This document shows positions 58,701 through 64,000 of a stretch of DNA of 64,000 nucleotides, piece by piece (position 1 is the first letter of the stretch; each line of letters opens with the position of its first letter). This DNA comes from Loripinus fragilis. Taxonomy: Eukaryota; Mollusca; Bivalvia; Lucinida; Lucinidae. The position numbers and the translations under genes were made by a program. Location of the stretch: contig OZ026530.1 in NCBI GenBank assembly GCA_964019695.1, positions 37,000,835 to 37,064,834 on the forward strand, read 5' to 3'. The notes under the pieces were generated by a model. The model did no database searches. It worked only from the letters and a program-made list of their open reading frames with translations, and was not told the DNA's origin.

Positions 58701-61700
58701 AATCAAAAACGAAAATTGCTGCATTTCTCTTAAAGAGTCCATTTAGTGCAAGGCCAATAAATGTGTAGCATATATGCAACGTTTTACAAGGATCTGTTGA
58801 AAAATAACACATTTATGGCCATTAAAACAATTATGCCCACTTGTTTTTCCAACATTGCAGACATTTGCATTTTGGAGAATTAAAAACAAGTGTTTCAACT
58901 CTGGCTCATACCTCATTGCTATTATGTATACAGTTGTCGCAATGCTATATAAAATACAAGAAACCAGACAAACGTTCAGAAAACCCTATTCATCATACTG
59001 TTTGTCTAAGTATCCCATTGATGAAAATGGTAATAATATCGATTGTCCATGGCATACATGGGACGTAAAATGTACAGCAACTCCCATAACTATATAAAGA
59101 CACATCACCAGTATATAGCATACCAAAACATAGGGAAGAGGTCAGAAAAATAGCGAATTTACCTGAAATAGTGTCTTTCATGTACCAATATGCCCATAAA
59201 ATGTTTGCTGTCAGTATATATGCAATGCTACGTCCAGACCTTGCACCATAGCTGGAGTGTTTCTAGGTCATCAAATCGCATTTTGTTACACCCATTTGAC
59301 ATAGTATTTTTCTCCTGTGAACTTATCTAGGGCATAGAATGACCATTAAGAGTGACCATGGTCTTTCTACACCCCACCCCCTACCCCTTCATGGATGGAA
59401 GTCATGACGAAAACGCATGTTTGAACTCTTTGACACTAGATAGTACTTAGATCAATGATTTATCTTATTATCAGAAACTTGGTGCATCGATACCAATCAG
59501 CAGAGAATGACTAAAAGAAAAGGAGGGATAAATACCAGCCAATATCAATAGTTTTTGAAATTGAAAGCAGAAGGCTAGCTAAGGGTAAATTTTGTAAGCT
59601 TGCCTTTAGGTTGCACTCCACTATTAAGTTTTCTATAGACGACAAAGTTAACATTTTAACACCGTGTTCAAAAACTATACATACAAATTTTACCAAACCA
59701 GCCTTATTTTGAAATATCACCCTTGTCGGTTAGTTTCAATGAATAAAAACTACATGTTCAATCCCGTACTATATCCCTTTAAACTGAAATGCTACGAAAC
59801 AACATGTTTCCTAATATAAATAGCTATTCAAGGGGATTCAAGAAGCAAACCCATCTGGTACCAACCTGGTACCAGAGTTTATCACCTTGGCCATCTCCGC
59901 TAAAATGGGCTATGGCTCGATTCTTTTAATCAAACACGCCATAACAACTATCAATCAACGAATATTAAAAGAATGGCGTCATCTTAGCTCTAATGTAAAA
60001 GATATGCTCTCCCCACAATAGGTTGGGTCAGATTTCATGAATATTTGGTGCAGTGTACCCTAGTGGTTTACAGATTTTCGGGAACGTTATGACGTCCATA
60101 ACAACGTTGCGTACATAATGACAAATGCCAGAAATGAGATTTCAAAAGAATCTTAATGTCATATGTTATATATAATCTAACATTCGTGCCCTTGTATTAT
60201 TGAATTTATTAAACTCGATGCGAAAAAGAGATCAAATGCTCGGCAAGTCTCACATTTTATATCTCTTCCCCAACTCGTTTAATAAATTCAATAAAACATG
60301 TGCACTCATTTAAGATCCTCTATGTATGGCGACCGAATGACTTGCCGATCAAGTGATGATAAGATAACGTTGGTTCAACGTCATGGCAATGTTTTGACGC
60401 CGAAATGACGGCACCATATTATCTGGTGTCTGCTGGGTTGAGCTACTGTTTCAGTCGTAAGTAAACTGTTTTATGATGTTTAAGAACAACGCAGGCGAGC
60501 GATCAATCGCGTCTCAACGACCATGATAGACTTGTAGAACTTCCCGACCAAACCATAAAGACTACCCTTTATACACATCGAAGAAAGAACGTGTAGATGC
60601 CGCTTTGGAAATCAGTATGTTTGAATGTTTGAACAAAGCGTAACTTGAGTTTCTTGCATGACAGAAAAATATTTCCTGAACACGAGATCGTTGTTGCCGC
60701 TGTAGTTGCCCATTTAAAAGAATTATATCTCACATACATGTACCCTGTGCCAACCAATGGGAATGCTTATTGACAAGTGACGTCATTGTTTGTATTTAGG
60801 TGGGTTGCTTCTCAAAGTGTTCAGGAACTTCTGGGGGTCTTTTTAAATATGAGCCGCGACATGAGATTTCTAATAATGTGGTATGTGCGACCAGCAAAGG
60901 CTAGGACCAGCCTGCGCATACGCCCAGTCTGATCAGAGCCTTTGCTAGTCGCTTCAATTTCTATGAATATTAATCTACTGACCCAACATCATTTGGAGTA
61001 TAAAAGCTTAAAAGGAGTTTGCACATGGTCGTCTACTACATGTACAATGTAGCACAAGAGGGCTCTACAGTAAGCATGTTCCTATAGTACATGCACTAGT
61101 AGAATCGTGGTCAGGACATGTAAATTCTGGGCCCTGGTAGCTCGATTGGGCTAGTTCAAGGAAAACAATGTAGCACAGAATGTAACTCTCCCAACCCTAT
61201 GTATCTCCACTGTTTAATGAAGAAACCGCTTTTATTTACAGACTTTTGCACATGCATAATACACAAGTTTACAGCTTTTTTGACACTTGCACATGCGTCC
61301 GCTCCTCTAATGTTCAGTTTTATATAATTTGAAAATTAGCGCATTTTAAGTCAGTGCTAGTGCATTTTAGGTCAGGACAAGTACATTTCACAAGGTCATT
61401 GTCCGACAGGGCTACAAGGTTAAAATGTTAACGTAGAGCCCCCTGCACAAACTAGAAAATTCATTTCTTTAACTCTTCAACTGTTTGTACATGTACCACC
61501 TGCTGATAACCTATGTAAATAGTTGAGACCCAAACTATACCCACAATACGTCTGTCCTGACCTTGTTTCACGGTGACAGTGGTGGCCTGCTTGTATGTAA
61601 GTGAGTATTTGGCGTTGTGGTATTCTCACGACTGTGAGGACTGGGCACACACACTGCTACATGTACAATGTAGCACAAACTAGAAAATTCATTTCTTTAA

Positions 61701-62623
61701 CTCTTCAACTGTATGTACATGAACCACCTGCTGACAACCTTTGTAAATAGTTGACCTAGACTATACCCACAATACGTCTGTCCTGACCTGGTTACACGGT
61801 GACAGTGGTGGCCTGCTTGTATGTAAGTGAGTATTGGGCGTTGTGGTATTCTAACGACTGTGAGGACTGGGCACACACACTGCTACCTGTACAATGTTGC
61901 ACAAACTAGAAGATGCATTTCTTTAACTCTTCAACTGTGTGTACAAGGACCACCTGCTGATAACCTATGTAAATAGTTGACCTAGACTATACCCACAATA
62001 CGTCTGTCCTGACCTGGTTACACGGTGACAGTGGTGGCCTGCTTATATGTAATGGAGTATTGGCTGCTGTGGTATTATTGGTACAGTAAAACCTGTCTTA
62101 AGCAGCCACTTAGAAATAGACAAAACCAAGTCTTATTGGAGATGGTAGGTTAATGGAGGTCGAAATTATTGTAAATGCTCCCCTTGGAGCATTCTGCAAT
62201 ATTTTTTGTACCTGCATTAAGCAATAATCGGTATTGAAAACCAATTTTGGTGTTCTTTTTGAGTGGCGGCTTATAACCGGTTTTACTGTATGTGGTTATT
62301 CTCGCTTTTAGTTGGGCCTCGACCCGAGAAAACCTGTCTTCGGTAGTTTGCAAACAACAAACGCGCAATCAAGCCTGCACATGAAACTGGCTTTGTCGGT
62401 AACCCCGAAGACAGGTTTTCTCGCAGCGAGGCCCAGTTCATAGTTATGTGTTCATTTACAGGGTGACAGTGGGGGCCCGCTTGTATGTAATGGAGTATTG
62501 GCTGGTGTGACGTCATGGACAGTTGTTGGATGCTATCCACAATATCCCAGTGTATTTATGTCTGTTAGTAAGCACTTGGGTTGGATAACAGCCCAAATGA
62601 AAAAGTTTGATAAAAAACAATAA
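40682..62623 (+). CDS. S1-family serine protease (chymotrypsin fold), six exons, one frameshift
   Basis: Exons 40682-40730, 46866-47064, 52685-52769, 54871-55021, 57752-57928 and 62462-62623 have GT/AG borders and matching phases, apart from one extra base in exon 5. Corrected length is about 273 residues. Layout: signal peptide 1-17; short propeptide; mature start IIGG at 31-34; catalytic His75 in TVLTAHHCC; Asp123 in YHQDVCVM; NCTATGWGDI near 152-161; Ser223 in GDSGGPLVCNG; SWTVVGC. Spacing of the triad is normal for S1 enzymes. The residue six before the Ser is Gly, and the positions equivalent to 216 and 226 read Thr and Ser. By family knowledge this argues against trypsin-like cleavage after Arg/Lys and for a chymotrypsin- or elastase-like pocket. 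A secreted digestive or immune protease is the likely role. Odd points: Leu instead of Arg/Lys before IIGG, the TTTT run in exon 5, and decayed tandem copies of the His and Ser exons in the introns. Confidence 0.85.
41745..42316. repeat. two MITE family G copies in protease intron 1
   Basis: 41745-41970 (GGCGTTTTGCTGACGGGCCG…GGGGGTCTAGACC) and 42087-42316 (ATGCGCGGATCCAGAAGGGC…TTTTCTGGATCCGTCC). Confidence 0.65.
42699..42724. repeat. (AT)n microsatellite
   Basis: ATATATGTATATATATATAT run. Confidence 0.9.
42865..44182. mobile_element. TA-flanked non-autonomous DNA element, 1,318 bp
   Basis: Terminal repeats of about 70 bp. CGAGGACTGTTCAAATATGA and ATGCAAGTAGCTCCATAAC on the left mirror ATGAAGCTACTTGCATTCAT…GAACAGTCCTTG on the right. 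TA at 42863-42864 and 44183-44184. No coding frame. Confidence 0.85.
44185..46865. other. end of protease intron 1, little recognised
   Basis: 46060-46132 is a MITE family D fragment (AACTCGCTTAATAAACTCAA…TTAGATCCTCTA). A small palindrome GGCGAAATGCCTTTCAAAAT lies near 46510-46540. Otherwise unassigned. Confidence 0.45.
46866..47064 (+). CDS. protease exon 2, activation site and catalytic His
   Basis: Acceptor CTTATTGCAG, donor TTTAC|GTAAGT. The peptide starts GKPANVDPKLPEKLIIGGDD and ends CGGCIIAKTTVLTAHHCCDF. The His of TAHHC (second His) is the catalytic one; S1 proteases usually read TAAHC. Confidence 0.9.
47013..47680 (+). repeat. 103-bp tandem array made from the His-coding end of exon 2
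   Basis: Seven units start at CCAAAACAAC-like sites: 47013 (within the real exon), 47116, 47219, 47322, 47425, 47527 and about 47630 (cut short). Each repeats the last 52 bases of the exon, the donor (GTAAGG kept in copies 1, 3, 4 and 5; CATAAGG in copy 2) and the first 50 bases of the intron. The His region reads TAHNC, TSHNC, TSHH-stop, TAYHC, TAHYC and TAHHC in the six extra copies. Confidence 0.95.
47859..49176 (+). mobile_element. Tc1-like transposon fossil, TA-flanked
   Basis: CAGCTGCTTTGC…AGATAGCGATTTTTGTCATA is mirrored at the right end, with TA at 47857-47858 and 49177-49178. Inside, decayed transposase-like blocks on the + strand include YSYPHYIDGCVKVPWS, 'QQDNAACNSS'-like and LPPYSVDLTHIDTDFSIVKR (compare the SPDL.PIE..W block). 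It lies in protease intron 2. Confidence 0.8.
49177..50464. other. protease intron 2, nothing recognised
   Basis: AT-rich. The openings at 49357-49554 and 49600-49788 show no family resemblance. Confidence 0.45.
50465..50715. repeat. small inverted-repeat element
   Basis: GCAAAATGCAGTTTTACTGT…TTGTAAATAGACAAATGGGGA is mirrored by TCCCAATTGTCTATTTACAA…TACAGTATTTTGC. Confidence 0.7.
51724..51809. repeat. near-perfect hairpin, 86 bp
   Basis: TCAAACTCAAAATAAAGCG…ATTGGCTGCTT with loop CGGACACATGTCCG, then the mirror arm. Confidence 0.9.
51922..52125. mobile_element. MITE with TTAACCCATATAAGCC termini
   Basis: Mirrored by GGCTTATATGGGTTAA. The interior CTGATCTGGGTCTACACTGT resembles 41208-41232. 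Confidence 0.75.
52236..52450. repeat. MITE family G copy
   Basis: GAGCGGATCCAGAGGTGAGA … GGCGGGCCAAGGGTTGTCCGCTTTG-like end. It accounts for the long minus-strand opening here. Confidence 0.65.
52685..52769 (+). CDS. protease exon 3
   Basis: Acceptor TTCTTTTACAG, donor AAAAAG|GTAATA. TQRFRIFVNEYNLNDSSGSI then VNIKTIKK, like the 'V..GEHNL....G..Q...V..I' strand-loop after the His in S1 proteases. Confidence 0.85.
53719..53941 (+). mobile_element. SINE with 9-bp target duplication, inside a MITE family D copy
   Basis: SINE body 53731-53932, A box GCAGTGGCTCGGTGGTAGAG. TCATCATGT occurs on both sides (53719-53727, 53933-53941). The flanks 53650-53718 and 53942-54020 continue a family D MITE. 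Confidence 0.9.
54871..55021 (+). CDS. protease exon 4, catalytic Asp
   Basis: Acceptor TTATTATTGCAG, donor CATTG|GTAAAT. HSETRFRIYHQDVCVMQTTE holds the catalytic Asp (HQD). INEDFTGQNCTATGWGDI is the conserved 'C.ATGWG' block. Confidence 0.9.
55044..55092. repeat. (CA)n/(GCAC)n microsatellite
   Basis: It starts 22 bp after the exon 4 donor. Confidence 0.95.
55662..55870. repeat. dispersed repeat K
   Basis: ATTCAGGTAATTTCGAACAT…CATTTGCAAACAGTGGAAATCC…TCAGGATTTTC…GGTCGCTGCCCGAATTTACC. An inverted copy is split at 57000-57130 and 57510-57575. Confidence 0.7.
55912..56060. repeat. palindromic MITE family F
   Basis: GTGAGGATGGGACAGTAAAA…TCTATCTCATCCTCATAC around ATCATGAAGCTTATAGAGTG. Confidence 0.7.
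56330..56905. mobile_element. element with inverted TTTGTCC/GGACAAA and CGCGAATTTG ends
   Basis: CGCGTATTTGTCCTGCGAAT…GTTGAAAACGCGAATCAAC on the left mirrors GATTCGCGTTGATAAATC and TGCGTTTTCAACGCGAATTT…GGACAAATAGGC on the right. No coding frame. Confidence 0.65.
57000..57575. repeat. repeat K copy split by a 390-bp insertion
   Basis: 57000-57122 and 57510-57575 match 55662-55870 in reverse. The inserted 57123-57510 begins CAGGGCTCCAGATAAGAGGG and ends ATCCTTATCTAGACCACAG, roughly mirrored. Confidence 0.65.
57752..57928 (+). CDS. protease exon 5, with a one-base frameshift
   Basis: Acceptor TTATTTTCAG, donor CCAG|GTAAGT. From the start it reads EISGSKVFSTVLQQVWGTIM then PIEDC…FLTDKSI. The last part, CFAGGSDSTVGICQ, is in the next frame. 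The shift lies at the TTTT run 57884-57887: three Ts instead of four would keep one frame and produce the usual C.AGG…CQ ending that joins GDSGG. Confidence 0.85.
58243..58485 (+). mobile_element. repeat A insertion with visible empty site
   Basis: GTAAGTAAGGGTGCAAAGAT … GGAGGGCTTAAACCGGTTT is present in the first direct repeat and absent in the second, where AGAAGCAAACCCATCTGG is continuous (59841-59858). AAA occurs on both sides, a possible 3-bp duplication. This fixes the borders of family A. Confidence 0.8.
58855..59097 (+). other. unassigned ORF in the interior of the LTR-like block
   Basis: About 80 codons, right after an acceptor-like TTTTTCCAACATTGCAG. It has a hydrophobic stretch (SGSYLIAIMYTVVAMLYKIQ) and a Cys-containing tail (YPIDENGNNIDCPWHTWDVK). 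I do not recognise a family. It could be a captured exon, part of the element or chance. It is not S1-like and does not fit the protease. Confidence 0.3.
60067..60325. mobile_element. MITE family D, right half
   Basis: TTTACAGATTTTCGGGAACG…CATTTAAGATCCTCTATG. The left half is at 57950-58007. Confidence 0.75.
60326..60850. other. protease intron 5, nothing recognised
   Basis: The minus-strand opening 60757-60569 has no visible homology. Confidence 0.4.
60851..61045 (+). mobile_element. MITE family E lacking its right end
   Basis: GAGCCGCGACATGAGATTTC…CAGCCTGCGCATACG…AAGCTTAAAAGGAG, then the similarity stops. Confidence 0.8.
61445..62090 (+). repeat. 226-bp tandem array made from the Ser-coding start of exon 6
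   Basis: Three units start at GCACAAACTAGAA (61445, 61673, 61899). Each has intron-like sequence followed by GGTGACAGTGGTGGCCTGCT (61572, 61798, 62024), a copy of the GDSGG exon. In all three the acceptor reads CAC|GGT instead of CAG|GGT. In the first two TGTAAGTGAGT replaces TGTAATGGAGT and makes a stop. Confidence 0.95.
62092..62290. mobile_element. MITE with CAGTAAAACCTGTC termini, TA-flanked
   Basis: TACAGTAAAACCTGTCTTAA … GGTTTTACTGTA. It separates the decayed Ser-exon copies from the real exon. Confidence 0.85.
62312..62434. mobile_element. hairpin MITE 27 bp before exon 6
   Basis: GGGCCTCGACCCGAGAAAAC…CTGTCTTCGG is mirrored by CCGAAGACAGGTTTTCTCGC…CGAGGCCCA. Confidence 0.85.
62462..62623 (+). 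CDS. protease exon 6, catalytic Ser and C-terminus
   Basis: Acceptor TTCATTTACAG. GDSGGPLVCNGVLAGVTSWT then VVGCYPQYPSVFMSVSKHLG and WITAQMKKFDKKQ-stop. GDSGGP and the C-terminal W.I amphipathic helix are S1 hallmarks. Confidence 0.95.
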   Translation, partial: GDSGGPLVCNGVLAGVTSWTVVGCYPQYPSVFMSVSKHLGWITAQMKKFDKKQ

Positions 62624-62665
62624 AACATCAACATCGAAGATGAGGGGCAACTTGATGAGTGAATT

Positions 62666-62671
62666 AATAAA
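62666..62671 (+). promoter_or_regulatory. likely polyadenylation signal of the protease gene
   Basis: AATAAA 43 bases after the stop codon. Another AATAAA overlaps the stop itself (62619-62624). Confidence 0.55.
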
Positions 62672-62711
62672 TTCATTGTTGTTGTATTTCTTTTTTGCCA
62701 TTTTATTCTGC

Positions 62712-62990
62712 TGATCCAGACGGAAGCCAGTGGTCCTCATAGCCCCCCCACCCTCTAGGTTGCATTAGGAATACTGGTATGGAAAACCCTTCCTCTGAAA
62801 AATCACGAAGCTGTCCATCCAGCAATCAGTGTCGGGCCATGATCGGCCCGCAGCAAAACACCATCTTAATGGCACTTCGCCGGCGAATCGATGGTGGTCC
62901 TCTTTGTATACTGGGCATCGTTTTTCTTAGGATTACTGGTATGGACCCCGTCTCCAATTGTTAAAATAAGCTTATGATGAAATAAATCCG
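62712..62990. repeat. MITE family G copy
   Basis: CTGATCCAGACGG…CACCATCTTAATGGCACTTCGCCGGCG…AATCCGCGCATG. Confidence 0.65.
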
Positions 62991-63004
62991 CGCATGAAAG
63001 GGTA

Positions 63005-63629
63005 CGTGCATTAAGGGGCTAATTTGGCCCCCTTTGGAGCCAAAAAACTGATAATTGCTTTTTACAAATTTCTTTTGATTGGTTTATTAGAAGAATGGCT
63101 GAAGTGTACAATTTCGGCATTTATTTACCTGTTGCTATGGTAACAGAAATGGCCGACAAAATAGGCATAAAATAGAGAAATTGCCATTTTGACCAAACTT
63201 AGGCTTTAAGAGACCGATTTGTTTAGAATTAGATATCAGCACAGCTAAATACAAAAAAAATCCTTTTCATATGTTGTGTGCCATAATAATTCTCATTATC
63301 TGTTTAAATATTGTTTTGGTATTTGCTTGTGCTCTATGTTCTTTTTTTTGCTAAATGTGTTACCCTCTGAAAATAAAGACTATTATTATTATTATTTTGT
63401 TAATTGCTCTGTCTAACGTCCCAAATTTGCTCCAAAATGGTCAATTTCCTTTTTTCAGCCTATTTTGGCGACCATTTTTGCTAGCATAGCAACGGTAAAA
63501 TTCAAACTAATTTCAGACTTATACACTTGGGCAATTGTTCTAATAAACTAATAAGAAGAATTTAGTAAAAAGCGAATTTCATTTTTGGCCTCATAGGGGG
63601 GGGGGGGCAAAATAGCCTCTTAATGCACG
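63005..63629. mobile_element. TA-flanked MITE, 625 bp, with a LINE-tail-like piece inside
   Basis: CGTGCATTAAGGGGCTAATT is mirrored by AATAGCCTCTTAATGCACG, with TA at both sides. Inner GTTGCTATGGTAAC and its mirror also pair. 63290-63396 ends AATAAAGACTATTATTATTA, like the 3' end of CR1/Jockey-type LINEs. Confidence 0.85.
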
Positions 63630-63771
63630 TAGCTCTTTCGTTTTGGATGAGGCTCAAGTTTTAACGTTCTTCACAACACGGTCTAAAGGACTTTGTTTTT
63701 TCATGCGCTAGTTTCGAAATTATAAGAACGTATTGTGATATTAACCTGTACAATAGTATGTCCACCATTTA

Positions 63772-63962
63772 CTGTCGTGCCAACCAAAAGTGACAGTGAC
63801 GTAATACTTTGTTTACAATGGCTAAGTAAAACACTAGCATGTACACATCACTTGAGCTAACGCGAATCGATATATCTCTTGTGTATTAATCCTATCCTCC
63901 AGAGTCCCTGATAATGGTGTAAACAAAAATGAAGTCACTGTCACTCTTGGCTGGCAGGACAG
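63772..63962. mobile_element. foldback element, 190 bp
   Basis: CTGTCGTGCCAACCAAAAGT…GACAGTGACGT…TTTGTTTACA is mirrored by TGTAAACAAA…GTCACTGTCACTCTTGGCTGGCAGGACAG-like sequence. Confidence 0.85.
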
Positions 63963-64000
63963 TAGCAATGTTTTGTTCAGATCCTTATAAAACAGGCAAA

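Larger units (their letters stand above)
58008..60066. mobile_element. 2.05-kb block with ~450-bp direct terminal repeats (LTR-like), inside a MITE
   Basis: 58014-58700 (minus a later 243-bp insertion) and 59611-60062 are direct copies, from TTGCACTC(A/C)ACTATTA to GTGCAGTGTACCC. The sides are flanked by TAGTGG (58008-58013, 60061-60066), and the outer sequences (57950-58007, 60067-60325) are two halves of one family D MITE. That fits insertion of an LTR-like or other direct-repeat element. The ends are not TG…CA, and no gag, pol or integrase is seen in the 910-bp interior. Confidence 0.65.

Noticed and set aside
61572..61620. Additional functional GDSGG exons or a protease cluster
   Set aside because: The acceptor is CAC, two copies have a stop straight after the Cys codon, and no further exons accompany them.

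Overview
This window looks like nuclear DNA from an AT-rich, repeat-dense invertebrate genome. A bivalve mollusc is the best guess. The reasons are: GT-AG spliced genes with kilobase introns; tRNA-headed SINEs, one with a tail like the 'Meta' core SINEs known from bivalves; very many small palindromic (MITE-like) elements; and a CHST15-like sulfotransferase. The species cannot be read from the sequence.

Only two host genes can be supported, both on the + strand. (1) The 3' half of a carbohydrate sulfotransferase 15-like gene: four exons at 12996-13152, 16171-16348, 19980-20127 and 25623-25792. Their phases agree and they end at a stop. The 5' exons with the first PAPS-binding loop are not visible. 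(2) A complete six-exon S1 (chymotrypsin-fold) serine protease gene: 40682-40730 (signal peptide), 46866-47064 (catalytic His), 52685-52769, 54871-55021 (catalytic Asp), 57752-57928 and 62462-62623 (catalytic Ser). It would encode about 273 residues, but the copy here has a one-base frameshift in a T run in exon 5.

Layout. 1-12.9 kb: a LINE 3' end, a 5.2-kb foldback element (two 2.4-kb inverted arms) and a 144-bp tandem repeat. 13-25.8 kb: the sulfotransferase, whose introns hold SINEs, MITEs, a 44-bp satellite touching an exon and a broken PIF/Harbinger transposase. 25.8-40.6 kb: no host gene; it has a reverse transcriptase fossil, a minisatellite that switches orientation around telomere-like sequence, two longer tandem arrays and an inverted-duplicate mariner fossil. 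40.6-62.6 kb: the protease gene, whose introns contain three TA-flanked or LTR-like elements. 62.6-64 kb: MITEs.

The most unusual structure is in the protease gene. The exon part coding for the catalytic His is repeated as decayed 103-bp copies in the following intron. The exon part coding for the catalytic Ser is repeated as three decayed 226-bp copies in the preceding intron. In the Ser copies the splice acceptor AG has become AC.
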